This document shows positions 15,771 to 24,523 of a stretch of 64,000 bases of DNA, piece after piece. The notes beneath the pieces were generated by a model that saw nothing but the letters and a program-made list of their open reading frames with translations, was not told the DNA's origin and ran no database searches. Every line of letters starts with the position of its first letter. Positions within the stretch are counted from its first letter, which is position 1. The DNA is from Rhizobium tumorigenes (GTDB lineage: Bacteria; Pseudomonadota; Alphaproteobacteria; Rhizobiales; Rhizobiaceae), in contig NZ_CP117255.1 in NCBI RefSeq assembly GCF_003240565.2, forward strand, positions 1,426,001 through 1,490,000. Direction: 5' to 3'. Both the position numbers and the translations under genes were made by a program.

Positions 15771-17189
15771 TTAGTGAATGACAAACCACCATGTGGCGAT
15801 GCCGAGAAATGCGAAGTAGCCGGTGCAGTCGGTGACCGTGGTAACGAAGGCCGACGAAGCGATGGCGGGATCGGCGCCCATTCGGTTCAGTAGCAGCGGC
15901 AGCAGGATGCCGCCGAGCGCTGCCGCCACCAAGTTGATGACCATCACGGCACCGACGACCACGCCAAGCTGGAGATCGTGAAACCAGAAGGTGGCGATAG
16001 CTCCCATGAGGATGGCGAACACGATGCCGTTGAGCAACCCGACGGTCGCTTCCCTGCGGATGATTCGTGCCGCATTGTAGATATCGAGATCGCCGGTCGC
16101 CAATGCGCGTACGGTCACCGTCATCGTCTGCGTACCGGCATTGCCACCCATCGAGGCGATGATCGGCATCAGCACGGCGAGCGCGATCATCTTCTCGATC
16201 GAAGCGTCGAAGACACTGATGATGCTGGACGAGAGGATCGCCGTCAGCAGGTTGACGGCAAGCCAGAGAAAGCGCGACCGCACCGTCGAGGCGACGCTAT
16301 CCGACAGTTCTTCGTCGCCGACGCCGCCGAGCCGCTTGATATCCTCGTCCGCTTCCTCGTTGATGACGTCGACGACGTCGTCGATGGTCAGCACGCCGAC
16401 TAGACGGCCGTTATCATCGACGACAGCGGCAGAAAGCAGGTCGTACTGCTCGAAAAGACGGGCAGCCTCTTCCTGATCCATCTCTGCAGAAATCGGATGC
16501 GTGGTCTCGCGCATGATGTCTTCGATCTTCGTCTGGCGCTTGCTGCGCAGGATGCGATCGAGCGCAAGCCCTCCGAGCAGCTTGAAGGTCGGATCGATGA
16601 CGAAGATTTGCGAGAAGTCTTCCGGCAACCCCTCTTCCTCGCGCAGATAGTCGAGCGTCTGGCCGACCGTCCAGAAAGGCGGCACGGCCACGAACTCCGT
16701 CTGCATGCGGCGACCCGCCGAGCTTTCCGGATAATCCAGCGCCCGCCGCAGACGAACACGTTCGGTGAAAGGCATCTGCGCCAGGATTTCGTCGCGGTCC
16801 TGCTTGTCGAGGTCCTCCAGGATATAGACAGCATCGTCCGAATCGAGCCCGCCGATACCGGCAGCAATCCGCTCGTTAGGCAGGTGATCGACGATCTCGC
16901 GGCGGATCGCCTCGTCGACCTGCGTCAGCGCCGTCATGTCGAAATCGTCACCGAGCAACCCGACAAGCGCCAGCCGCAGGTCGGAGTTGAGCGCCTCGAG
17001 AAGATCGCCAAGCTCGGATTCGTGCAGACGAACGACGTTGCGGTGCAGGAAGCCCGTATCGCCTGCGTCGATGGCATGGCTTACCTGCGTCAGGAAATCG
17101 GCACGCACGTTGCCGTCTTCGTCATAGATGTCGAAGTGCCCGCTGTGGCTCCCGGCGCGAACGCGTTCGTCTGTGTCGGTCGTCGTCAT
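15771..17189 (-). CDS. mgtE: Magnesium transporter MgtE
   Basis: A 472-residue Mg2+ channel/transporter of the inner membrane. The cytosolic N-terminal domain (about 30-150, superhelical) is followed by two CBS domains (about 160-275; PISAEMDQEEAARLFEQYDLL is in the second) that sense Mg2+, a plug helix, and five transmembrane helices (about 310-472) with the pore sequence MPIIASMGGNAGTQT. The ATG at 17189 with GAGG upstream is preferred to a start 23 codons further on the 5' side. All family parts are present. No M-box riboswitch is visible in the 160-base gap before the divergent neighbour. Confidence 0.95.
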   Translation of the reverse strand: MTTTDTDERVRAGSHSGHFDIYDEDGNVRADFLTQVSHAIDAGDTGFLHRNVVRLHESELGDLLEALNSDLRLALVGLLGDDFDMTALTQVDEAIRREIVDHLPNERIAAGIGGLDSDDAVYILEDLDKQDRDEILAQMPFTERVRLRRALDYPESSAGRRMQTEFVAVPPFWTVGQTLDYLREEEGLPEDFSQIFVIDPTFKLLGGLALDRILRSKRQTKIEDIMRETTHPISAEMDQEEAARLFEQYDLLSAAVVDDNGRLVGVLTIDDVVDVINEEADEDIKRLGGVGDEELSDSVASTVRSRFLWLAVNLLTAILSSSIISVFDASIEKMIALAVLMPIIASMGGNAGTQTMTVTVRALATGDLDIYNAARIIRREATVGLLNGIVFAILMGAIATFWFHDLQLGVVVGAVMVINLVAAALGGILLPLLLNRMGADPAIASSAFVTTVTDCTGYFAFLGIATWWFVIH

Positions 17190-17352
17190 CCGCGCCTCGC
17201 ATTTTGCCGCATTCAGCACACAGAGTGAGAATGGCTGGATAAAATCCAATGTCAACAAGCGGATAGGCGCGAATTCCGGTGGTGTGGGCAGCTTGACACA
17301 GCCCTCCGTTCGACAGTCTAACCGCTATGCTCCTGCTTTGAAAAAGTGACGC

Positions 17353-17859
17353 ATGACACCTCTCTCCATTCTGCGCTATCCCGATGCCCGCCTGAAGGTC
17401 GCCTGTGCCCCGGTGGTTGCCTTCGATGACGAACTCAGACGGCTGTCATCGGATCTGCTGCAGGCGATGCGGGCAGCACCCGGGGTCGGAATGACGGCAG
17501 CCCATGTCGGCATACTGAAGCGCGTCGTGGTGATCGAACTGCAGCCTGGAGACACCATCCGGACCCTGATCAATCCCGAGATCGTCTGGTCATCCGCGGA
17601 AACGGAGCGCCATATGGAAGGCAGCGTCTGCATGCCGGGTGCGACAGAGGAAGTCGTTCGGCCCTCCAGCATCCGCTACACCTACAGAGACATCGCCGAT
17701 GCGCAGCACGAGGACGCCGCCGAAGGCTTCCTTGCCGCCTGTATCCAGCATGAGATTGATCAGCTCGACGGCATCTTCTGGCTTCAGCGTCTGTCGAAGC
17801 TGAAAAGGGACCGGCTTGTCAAAAAATGGGAAAAAGGTGAAAGCGCCCGACGCGATTGA
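17353..17859 (+). CDS. Peptide deformylase-like protein lacking metal ligands
   Basis: A 168-residue member of the peptide deformylase fold. All three family motifs are recognisable but altered: motif I is GVGMTAAH (usual GxGLAAxQ), motif II EGSVC at residues 89-93 (usual EGCLS, whose Cys binds the metal) and motif III HEIDQ at 133-137 (usual HExxH). Two of three metal ligands, Cys and the second His, are therefore missing, while the catalytic Glu134 remains. Rhizobiales are known to carry such 'deformylase-like' paralogues beside a true deformylase. It is unlikely to remove formyl groups by the normal mechanism. Ribosome-binding site is weak. Confidence 0.85.
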   Translation: MTPLSILRYPDARLKVACAPVVAFDDELRRLSSDLLQAMRAAPGVGMTAAHVGILKRVVVIELQPGDTIRTLINPEIVWSSAETERHMEGSVCMPGATEEVVRPSSIRYTYRDIADAQHEDAAEGFLAACIQHEIDQLDGIFWLQRLSKLKRDRLVKKWEKGESARRD

Positions 17860-17913
17860 ACCAAGCACGCTTCAAGCCGTTGTGGGAGTGAAACGACGCA
17901 AGGGAGATCGATC

Positions 17914-18405
17914 ATGGGTGGTATCAAGAAAGACACGACACGCGAAGAAGACTACCGCGACTACGAAGAGCGCGACCTGAAGGAAGGCTGGCCCTATGAC
18001 GACGACGCGGGCGCCTCCTCCGAACCGTCCGAGAATCGCCCTTACGGCGAGACGGACGCCAATTTCGATGAAGGCAGCAACAAGAGCTTCACTGTCGCGC
18101 GCACCGACGCCGACGGCCAACAGGAGCGCCAGTCCAATTCCCTGACATCGACTACCCGAGATCTTGTCGAATCGGACGATATCGAGGAGCGGGTGATGGA
18201 TGCGCTCAGCGACGTCGAGGGTGCCAGCCCCGAAATGATCGATGTCCGTGCGGAAGGTACCGTCATCATCCTCGAGGGTGAAGTCGACGATGCAGCCACG
18301 GCCCGTCAGCTTGGGCGCATCGCACGTTCGATCTCTGGCGTCACGGCCGTTCGTAACCTCGTCCAAATCATTGGCGTCGATGCGAACATTCCTGACGACG
18401 ACTGA
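17914..18405 (+). CDS. BON domain-containing protein
   Basis: A 163-residue protein. The first 85 residues are hydrophilic, acidic and probably disordered; residues about 90-158 form a BON domain (DIEERVMDALSDVEG then VRAEGTVIILEGEVDD), a fold thought to bind phospholipid or attach to the envelope. No signal peptide is visible, unlike OsmY, so it may be cytosolic. The ATG has GGGAG seven bases upstream. It is followed at once by a strong terminator and probably is a single-gene unit; relatives are often stress-induced. Confidence 0.85.
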   Translation: MGGIKKDTTREEDYRDYEERDLKEGWPYDDDAGASSEPSENRPYGETDANFDEGSNKSFTVARTDADGQQERQSNSLTSTTRDLVESDDIEERVMDALSDVEGASPEMIDVRAEGTVIILEGEVDDAATARQLGRIARSISGVTAVRNLVQIIGVDANIPDDD

Positions 18406-18425
18406 TACCAAGAGAATAAACGCAA

Positions 18426-18458
18426 GAACGGGCGCCCTGACGGCGCCCGTTCTCGTTT
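18426..18458. terminator. Intrinsic terminator shared by convergent genes
   Basis: GAACGGGCGCC (18426-18436) pairs over 11 bp with GGCGCCCGTTC (18442-18452), loop 5 bases, followed by TCGTTT. It lies between the convergent BON-domain gene and the secreted protein at 18475 and could serve both. Confidence 0.85.
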
Positions 18459-18474
18459 GTGCCAGAGGGTGAAA

Positions 18475-19008
18475 TCAGCCCTTGAGCTTTGAATTGCAGA
18501 GGCTGTAGAAGCCGCCGCCCTTCTGGATCCACTTGACGCCGGCCAGTGCGTTTTTGGCCTTGGCATCGTGGTAGGCATCGACGCACGTGTGGAAGCGGGC
18601 CTTGCCTGCAGTTTCAGTAGCATATTTCGGCGAAACGGCGGTTGGCAAGCTCAGGCCGGCAGGCGCTGCCATGGTCGGCTTGGCTGGCTCCTTGGCTGGA
18701 GGCGCCGTGGCGTCAGGCTCGTCAGCTGCCTTTGTCGCTGTCGGCTTGGCGGCCATTGTGTTCGCCTTGGTCGGCGCAGCAGCGGTGGTTGCGGCTGGCT
18801 CTGCTGCGGTCGGCGCGGCAGCGGCGCCGCACTGGGCCGTGCGGTAATCGTTCCACTTCATGCCGTTCAGCGTCCCTGCGGCCTGCGCAGCCTTGTACTT
18901 GACGCTGCACTCTTTCATTGTCAGGGCCGACGCGGGCGTGATCATGGTCAGCGAGCCAAGCAGGGCGAAAGAGGCGAAGGATGTGAGTAAGAGTGTACGG
19001 CTGGTCAT
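18475..19008 (-). CDS. Secreted protein with two homologous Cys-containing units
   Basis: 177 residues: a signal peptide (1-29, cut near ASA), a first unit of about 30 residues (KECSVKYKAAQAAGTLNG then KWNDYRTAQC), an Ala/Pro/Thr/Lys-rich linker (about 62-130), and a second similar unit (RFHTCVDAYHDAKA then KWIQKGGGFYSLC) at the C-terminus. Each unit has two Cys about 26-30 apart and a central Gly-x-Lys-Trp, so they look like an internal duplication forming small disulfide-bonded helices. The function is unknown; similar proteins are common in Rhizobiales. GAGG seven bases before the ATG supports the start. Confidence 0.75.
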   Translation of the reverse strand: MTSRTLLLTSFASFALLGSLTMITPASALTMKECSVKYKAAQAAGTLNGMKWNDYRTAQCGAAAAPTAAEPAATTAAAPTKANTMAAKPTATKAADEPDATAPPAKEPAKPTMAAPAGLSLPTAVSPKYATETAGKARFHTCVDAYHDAKAKNALAGVKWIQKGGGFYSLCNSKLKG

Positions 19009-19142
19009 TCCAAGTCCTCACTTTGATGGTTGGGTCAGTATCGATCCCGCGATTCCCCATCTTGCGTTCAGCAGGGAGCCGCTGAAAGAAGAGACTATTT
19101 CAGCGAAGGTGAACGCAGGATGACGAAAGGCGATGCCTGATT

Positions 19143-19256
19143 TCAAGGGACGAGAAGTGAGGCTGTCGGCAGAACTGCATGAAACAGCTGGAACACCAGT
19201 CCGCACAGAACGATGAACGCCAGGCCGATCGGCATCAGTAAATTATTGTTCAGCAT
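19143..19256 (-). CDS. Small single-span membrane protein (37 residues)
   Basis: A very short gene encoding MLNNNLLMPIGL, then a hydrophobic stretch AFIVLCGLVFQLF and a short tail ending LLVP. It has one clear transmembrane helix (about residues 8-25). A strong ribosome-binding site, GGGGGGAG, lies about six bases before the ATG. It stands alone between lipB and the secreted protein gene. Reported small membrane proteins of similar size act as regulators or subunits of larger complexes; here the partner is unknown. Confidence 0.6.
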   Translation of the reverse strand: MLNNNLLMPIGLAFIVLCGLVFQLFHAVLPTASLLVP

Positions 19257-19384
19257 GCTTGGCTCCCCCCAATACTTGGCCGGAGCATAAGCTACTATCG
19301 CGGACTGGCAAGCCGGATATTAATATTTGGTTAAGCGCGATAAGGCGCCCAGTAATAGAAGAATATCGAGATATTCGAAGCCCA

Positions 19385-20104
19385 TCAGGACTTGTCTTCG
19401 ACAGTCAGGCCAAACACCGCCTCGAATGCCTGGCGGAGGCTAACATCGACGTCGGCCATGGTGACGGGCAGTCCGAGGTCGACCAGGCTTGTGACGCCAT
19501 AGCCTGCGATGCCGCAGGGCACTATACCCGTGAAATGCTCCAGATCCGGCTCTACGTTCAGCGACAGGCCATGGAACGTCACCCATTTGCGCAGACGTAT
19601 ACCGAGCGCAGCGACCTTGTCCTCCGCCATCGCGCCATCGGGCAACGGTGGCCTTTCCGGACGCCGTACCCAGACACCGACGCGGTCCTCGCGCCGCTCG
19701 CCACGCACGTTCATTGTCGCGAGCGTGCCGATGATCACCTCCTCCAGCGCGGCCACGAATGCACGGACATCCTGACGACGGCGCTTGAGATCCAGCATGA
19801 CATAGACGACGCGCTGGCCGGGACCATGATAGGTGTATTCGCCGCCTCGCCCGGTCGCAAAAACGGGAAAGCGGTCGGGCTGGATCAGGTCGGTGGAGTG
19901 GGCGCTCGTGCCGCCGGTATAGAGAGGCGGATGTTCGACCAGCCATACGAGCTCATCGCTGCGCCCCTCGGCAATGTCAGCCACTTCTCGTTCCATGGTC
20001 GCCACGGCATCGGCGTAGTCCACCAGTCCGGCGGCGATGCGCCAGCGCACCGGGGGCGAACCAGGGGCCGGAATCATCGAAATCTCAAGATCCTTGCGCA
20101 ACAT
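19385..20104 (-). CDS. lipB: Lipoyl(octanoyl) transferase
   Basis: LipB, 239 residues, transfers octanoyl from acyl carrier protein to lipoyl domains (such as GcvH and E2 subunits), the first step of lipoate synthesis. Visible motifs are [10 protein letters not shown] (about residues 54-63), [11 protein letters not shown] (about 86-96), [17 protein letters not shown] with the catalytic Lys, and [15 protein letters not shown] with the acyl-accepting Cys. The start at 20104 is one of several in-frame Met codons; Met10 in this numbering is also possible. It provides the cofactor for the GcvH encoded at 36.6 kb. Confidence 0.93.
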   Translation of the reverse strand: MLRKDLEISMIPAPGSPPVRWRIAAGLVDYADAVATMEREVADIAEGRSDELVWLVEHPPLYTGGTSAHSTDLIQPDRFPVFATGRGGEYTYHGPGQRVVYVMLDLKRRRQDVRAFVAALEEVIIGTLATMNVRGERREDRVGVWVRRPERPPLPDGAMAEDKVAALGIRLRKWVTFHGLSLNVEPDLEHFTGIVPCGIAGYGVTSLVDLGLPVTMADVDVSLRQAFEAVFGLTVEDKS

Positions 20105-20241
20105 CGCCGTCTGACTTCCCTGCAACAATTTATGTGAGGCCGCTGGCAATAGCTGCAGCCGTTATTATGGCGTTATATGGATGGTTTAGGGGGTAAATTC
20201 AAACGCTTGTCACAGCATGTGAAAAAATCGGTGATAACGCT

Positions 20242-20270
20242 CTTGTGCCCCTCAAAGCCTTTTGCTACAT
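20242..20270 (+). promoter_or_regulatory. Promoter of tRNA-Leu
   Basis: CTTGTG (20242-20247), 17 bases, then CTACAT (20265-20270) closely matches the rhizobial housekeeping promoter CTTGAC-N17-CTATAT. The expected start point is near 20277, about 29 bases before the mature tRNA. Confidence 0.7.
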
Positions 20271-20305
20271 GCAGCGCGCCGGAGCAATTCGGCACCTACC
20301 ACGAT

Positions 20306-20390
20306 GCGGTCGTGGCGGAATTGGTAGACGCGCAGCGTTGAGGTCGCTGTGGGGCAACCCGTGGAAGTTCGAGTCTTCTCGACCGCACCA
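20306..20390 (+). tRNA. tRNA-Leu (GAG)
   Basis: An 85-base tRNA with acceptor stem GCGGTCG/CGACCGC, D arm with AATTGGTAGAC, anticodon stem CAGCG/CGCTG around the loop TTGAGGT (anticodon GAG, reading CUC/CUU), a long variable arm typical of class II tRNAs (GTGGGG-CAA-CCCGTG) and T-loop TTCGAGT. CCA is encoded. No integrated element or attachment repeat is visible at its 3' end. Confidence 0.97.
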
Positions 20391-20572
20391 TCTCTTCTCG
20401 CAGGCTTTATGCGGCGGAACGAAGAGTTCATATTGAAGTCGAAAACGACTTTCGCTTCGGCGAGCCGCCGGGGTAGCCGGAACCTCCCATTGTTATCGTT
20501 GCTTCTCATAGTTGCTCTTGCCTGTGCATTTCGCCTGTGATTGATGTCACGACGACAACCGCAGAGCACACA

Positions 20573-21508
20573 ATGTCCCCAGCTGATTCGTCCTTTCAAA
20601 ATCCGTTGCGCGGAATGCTGATCATGGCAGGCGCGATGGTTGTGCTTCCGGTCATGGATGCCATTGCCAAATATATGGCGACGTTCGAGGGGATGTCGCC
20701 GGGACAAGTGACTTTTTACCGCTTCTTTTTCCAGCTCGTCTGTACCCTGCCCCTGCTTCTGGCCGGCGGGTCTGCCTTTTCCACCAGGCGCCCATGGATG
20801 AACCTTTTGCGCGGCGTCCTGCATGGAGCGGCAAGCCTGCTGTTCTTCGTGGCTGTCAAATACATGCCGCTTGCCGATGTCTTCGCCATCTATTTCGTGG
20901 AGCCCTTCATCCTGGTCTGCCTGTCGGCACTCTTCCTCGGCGACAGGGTCGGCTGGCGGCGGTGGCTGGCGATCGTCGTCGGTTTCGGCGGCGCGATGAT
21001 CGTCATCCAGCCAAGCTTCGAGATCTTCGGCCTGAAAGCGCTGTTGCCCGTCGCCTGCGCGTTTCTCTACGCCATCTACCTGTTCATGAACCGCGCCATC
21101 GGTGAAGCCGACTCGCCTTTGGCGATGCAGACCATGGCCGGTATCGGCGGCACCGTCTTCATGGCCGGTGCCCTGTTCGTCGGCAATGCAGCAGGCGCGG
21201 CAGACTTCTCCCTGTCGTTGCCCGGCTCCACCCTAGGCCTCCTGCTCCTCCTTATCCTCGGCTCGATTTCCGGCTATGCCCATATTCTGGTGGTCAGGGC
21301 ATTTCGCCTGGCGCCACTCTCGCTGCTGGCGCCGTTCCAGTATTTTGAAATCATTTCGGCAACCGTGCTCGGCTATGCGCTTTTCGGTGACTTTCCGAAC
21401 CTCTCCAAATGGATCGGTATTGCCATCATCGTCGGCTCCGGACTGTTCATCATCTGGCGCGAACGGGTTAACTCGCGATTGCTAAAAACGGCGGTATTTG
21501 CTGACTAG
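20573..21508 (+). CDS. EamA/DMT superfamily transporter
   Basis: A 311-residue inner-membrane protein with ten predicted helices in two EamA halves (about residues 15-145 and 160-295). It belongs to the drug/metabolite transporter superfamily (RhaT/RarD-like); the substrate cannot be told from sequence. Typical features are the first-helix segment VVLPVMDAIAKYMA and the YFVEPFILVCLSALFLGDRVGWRRW segment before the second half. The start is uncertain: the frame also offers GTG at 20537, and neither has a strong ribosome-binding site. A single-gene unit downstream of tRNA-Leu. Confidence 0.88.
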   Translation: MSPADSSFQNPLRGMLIMAGAMVVLPVMDAIAKYMATFEGMSPGQVTFYRFFFQLVCTLPLLLAGGSAFSTRRPWMNLLRGVLHGAASLLFFVAVKYMPLADVFAIYFVEPFILVCLSALFLGDRVGWRRWLAIVVGFGGAMIVIQPSFEIFGLKALLPVACAFLYAIYLFMNRAIGEADSPLAMQTMAGIGGTVFMAGALFVGNAAGAADFSLSLPGSTLGLLLLLILGSISGYAHILVVRAFRLAPLSLLAPFQYFEIISATVLGYALFGDFPNLSKWIGIAIIVGSGLFIIWRERVNSRLLKTAVFAD

Positions 21509-21561
21509 GCCGTTAACCGCGATCCTTGAGGCTTTCTCAACTGGAGGGCGGTAAAGAATTT

Positions 21562-21585
21562 CCCAGTTTCATGATGAAACGGGAG
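21562..21585 (+). promoter_or_regulatory. Hairpin that includes the ribosome-binding site of the next gene
   Basis: GTTTCAT (21566-21572) and ATGAAAC (21574-21580) form a perfect stem around a single base; flanking CCC (21562-21564) can pair with GGG (21581-21583), which is part of the GGGAG ribosome-binding site before the ATG at 21593. Folding would hide the site. A regulatory role is inferred. Confidence 0.35.
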
Positions 21586-21592
21586 ATAAAAG

Positions 21593-22303
21593 ATGAGCGA
21601 GTTCCGTCTCTCTTTTCCGGCTTGGCTTCTTGCTGGAAAGAGTCGGCTTTCGGCCGAAGATGTACTGACATTGCGCAGGATTAGCTTTCCGGATGGCATC
21701 CGGGCGTCGGAAGACGCGGCTCTCCTAATGTCGATCCACAATTCCATCCCCGAAAAGTGCGACGAATGGCATGGCTTCTTCATAGGAGGGCTGGCCGATT
21801 TCGTCGTCAATCACAGCTATCCCCAAGGTTCGCTGGATGATGCGAACGCGGCCTGGCTGATCCAGGCGCTGTCCAGCGATGGCGTTGTCCAAGCACAGAG
21901 CGAATTCGAGGTGCTGATGCAGGTCATCGATATCTCGGCAAACGTGCCGCCTGCGCTCGGCGCCTTCGCCATCGACCAGCTGAGATACGCCCTGGCTGCC
22001 GGCACCAGCGCCTATCGCGAGGTTCGCAGCATCGACAGCAGGGGCATTACCCGCCACGACGTCGAGTTTGTCAGGCACGTGCTCAGACACGCGATAGACC
22101 CGTCTGGCATCGTCCTTTCGGCTGTCGAGATCGAGGCTCTCGACCGTGCTGCCTTGGCGTCGGATCCCCTCGCAAACCATCCCGACTGGGCCAGGTTGAG
22201 AAAGGCAGTCCGGACGAAGCGCAGTGAAAATACGCCGCGTATCCGCTGGCTCCGCGTGTCGGACGATATGCTCGCAGAGGGCAACACCGAGGCTGCCGCA
22301 TGA
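21593..22303 (+). CDS. Conserved-type hypothetical protein
   Basis: A soluble, mostly helical protein of 236 residues without signal peptide or membrane span. I do not recognise a family. Its acidic helical body (residues about 20-190) contains alternating conserved-looking helices, and the end is basic (RLRKAVRTKRSE). Base composition and codon use match its neighbours, and a GGGAG ribosome-binding site precedes the ATG, so it is a real gene. It stands alone between the EamA transporter and pccA and has its own terminator. Confidence 0.65.
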   Translation: MSEFRLSFPAWLLAGKSRLSAEDVLTLRRISFPDGIRASEDAALLMSIHNSIPEKCDEWHGFFIGGLADFVVNHSYPQGSLDDANAAWLIQALSSDGVVQAQSEFEVLMQVIDISANVPPALGAFAIDQLRYALAAGTSAYREVRSIDSRGITRHDVEFVRHVLRHAIDPSGIVLSAVEIEALDRAALASDPLANHPDWARLRKAVRTKRSENTPRIRWLRVSDDMLAEGNTEAAA

Positions 22304-22314
22304 GCTTGGTAGAC

Positions 22315-22346
22315 TCCGGCTGGGCAATTTGCCCGCCGGATGTTTT
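22315..22346 (+). terminator. Intrinsic terminator
   Basis: TCCGG-CT-GGGC pairs with GCCC-G-CCGGA (stems 22315-22325 and 22331-22340, small internal loop), followed by TGTTTT. It separates the hypothetical gene from pccA. Confidence 0.65.
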
Positions 22347-22412
22347 ACAGCATTGAACCGCCTGCGGATTTGCGATTAGAACAGTCGATACTCAAGCCGT
22401 TGCGGAGCATCG

Positions 22413-24422
22413 ATGTTCACGAAAATCCTGATCGCCAATCGCGGCGAGATCGCCTGCCGGATCATCAAGACGGCGCGGCGGATGGGCATCGCCACGGTTG
22501 CCGTCTATTCGGATGCAGACCGGGATGCGCTGCATGTCGAAATGGCAGACGAGTCCGTGCACATCGGCCCGCCGCCCGCCGCAGAGAGCTACCTCGACGC
22601 AGACAGGATCATCGCTGCCTGCCGCCAGACAGGCGCCGAGGCTGTCCATCCCGGCTACGGCTTCCTCTCGGAGCGGGCATCCTTCTGCGAGGCGCTGGAA
22701 GCCGAGGGGATCGTTTTCATCGGGCCGAAGCCCAAGGCCATCAAGGCCATGGGCGACAAGATCGAATCAAAGAAGTTCGCCCGCGCCGCCGGTGTCTCCA
22801 CGGTTCCGGGCTATCTGGGAGTGATCGCCGACGCCGACCATGCGGAGACTATTGCCGCAGAGATCGGTTACCCCGTGATGATCAAGGCCTCCGCCGGCGG
22901 CGGTGGCAAGGGCATGCGTATCGCCTGGAGCAGTGCCGATGTCCGCGACGGATTCGACCGTGCCAGTTCGGAAGCCAGAAGCTCGTTCGGCGACGACCGG
23001 CTGTTCATTGAGAAATACATCGTCGATCCCCGGCATATCGAGATCCAGGTGCTCGGCGATGCTTTCGGCACCGTGCTCTATCTCGGCGAACGAGAATGCT
23101 CGATCCAGCGTCGGAACCAGAAGGTCGTCGAGGAAGCACCATCACCCTTTCTCGATGCCGCCACACGGAAGGCCATGGGCGAGCAGTCGGTGGCGCTTGC
23201 AAAAGCCGTCGACTACCAGAGCGCCGGCACCGTCGAATTCATCGTCGACAGCCAGCGCAATTTCTACTTTCTCGAGATGAACACGCGCCTTCAGGTCGAG
23301 CACCCCGTCACGGAGCTTGTCACGGGCATCGATCTCGTCGAGCAGATGATCCGGATCGCAGCGGGCGAACGACTGTCCCTAGCGCAGCACGACGTGGCGC
23401 TGAACGGCTGGGCGATCGAAAGCCGCGTCTATGCCGAAGACCCCTACCGCAACTTCCTGCCATCCATCGGCCGATTGACCCGCTATCGCCCGCCGGCAGA
23501 GCGCCGGACGACAGACACAGCTCTCCGCAACGATACCGGCGTCTTCGAAGGTGCCGAGGTATCGATGTTCTATGACCCGATGATCGCCAAGCTCTGCACA
23601 TGGGCGCCAGATCGCCTGCAAGCCATCGAGGCCATGGGCGAGGCGCTGGATGGCTTCATCGTTGACGGGATCGCCCACAACATTCCCTTCCTGTCCGCAT
23701 TGATGAAGCATCCGCGCTGGCGGGAGGGCCGGCTCTCCACCGGTTTCATTGCGGAAGAGTTTCCCGATGGCTTCGCGCCGATGGCGCCGGACACGGAACA
23801 GACCGAAACGCTGGTAGCGGTTGCCATGGCCTGCGGCACGATCGACGCTGACCGCCGCCAGCACTATGCCGACCGCCTGCGTCCGCCCTCTGGAGACGAG
23901 ACGAGAGACCGCGTCGTCAAGCTCGGGACGGATTACTTCCCCGTGCGGATGGCGAAGCGCGATCACACAATCCCGTTTGCGTCTCTCATCGAGATCGCGG
24001 GCAAGGAGATCGCGGTTGTCACCGGCTGGAGACCCGGCGACGCGGTGTGGTCAGGCACGGTGAACGGGCAAAGCGTGACCGTCCAGACGCGCCAGCAGCC
24101 CAACGGCCTGCGTCTGGATTGGCAGGGCCTGTCGGTCGTAACCCGGTTCCTGACACCGCGGCAGCATGAACTTGACCGCCTGATGCCCATCAAGACGCCG
24201 CCAGATACCTCGAACCTGCTTCTATGCCCGATGCCGGGCCTGCTGGTCTCGATCACGGTGACGGAAGGGCAAATGGTCAAGGCTGGCGAAACGCTGGCGG
24301 TCGTCGAGGCGATGAAGATGGAAAACGTGTTGCGTGCGGAGCGTGACCTGACCGTCGGCGCGATTGCAGTCAAGCCGGGGGAGAGCCTGTCGGTAGACGC
24401 TGTCATCATGACATTCGCGTGA
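22413..24422 (+). CDS. pccA: Propionyl-CoA carboxylase alpha subunit (biotin carboxylase plus biotin carrier)
   Basis: A 669-residue subunit that carboxylates its own biotin with ATP and bicarbonate. The N-terminal biotin carboxylase domain (about 1-445) has the ATP-grasp Gly-rich loop (KASAGGGGKGM) and the EMNTRLQVEHPVTE catalytic segment; a BT linker domain and the C-terminal carrier domain follow, with biotinyl Lys635 in EAMKMEN. Together with the carboxyltransferase encoded at 28996-30528 it should form propionyl-CoA carboxylase, feeding methylmalonyl-CoA to the TCA cycle. The two subunit genes are unusually far apart and on opposite strands. CGGAG lies five bases before the ATG. Methylcrotonyl-CoA carboxylase is a less likely alternative. 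Confidence 0.9.
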   Translation: MFTKILIANRGEIACRIIKTARRMGIATVAVYSDADRDALHVEMADESVHIGPPPAAESYLDADRIIAACRQTGAEAVHPGYGFLSERASFCEALEAEGIVFIGPKPKAIKAMGDKIESKKFARAAGVSTVPGYLGVIADADHAETIAAEIGYPVMIKASAGGGGKGMRIAWSSADVRDGFDRASSEARSSFGDDRLFIEKYIVDPRHIEIQVLGDAFGTVLYLGERECSIQRRNQKVVEEAPSPFLDAATRKAMGEQSVALAKAVDYQSAGTVEFIVDSQRNFYFLEMNTRLQVEHPVTELVTGIDLVEQMIRIAAGERLSLAQHDVALNGWAIESRVYAEDPYRNFLPSIGRLTRYRPPAERRTTDTALRNDTGVFEGAEVSMFYDPMIAKLCTWAPDRLQAIEAMGEALDGFIVDGIAHNIPFLSALMKHPRWREGRLSTGFIAEEFPDGFAPMAPDTEQTETLVAVAMACGTIDADRRQHYADRLRPPSGDETRDRVVKLGTDYFPVRMAKRDHTIPFASLIEIAGKEIAVVTGWRPGDAVWSGTVNGQSVTVQTRQQPNGLRLDWQGLSVVTRFLTPRQHELDRLMPIKTPPDTSNLLLCPMPGLLVSITVTEGQMVKAGETLAVVEAMKMENVLRAERDLTVGAIAVKPGESLSVDAVIMTFA

Positions 24423-24523
24423 GCCGGCCGGATGGTTAAATTGGTCGATATGATCCTCGCGCTTTCTTAAAGAATCCGGCGCGATAACTGCCTTCAGGAG
24501 CAATTGCGCCCTGAGGAAAAACT

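Noticed and set aside
17190-17352. M-box (magnesium) riboswitch upstream of mgtE
   Set aside because: The gap is short and lacks the conserved M-box elements.
20306-20390. tRNA-Leu as the insertion site of an element
   Set aside because: No integrase, no repeated 3' end and normal core genes on both sides.
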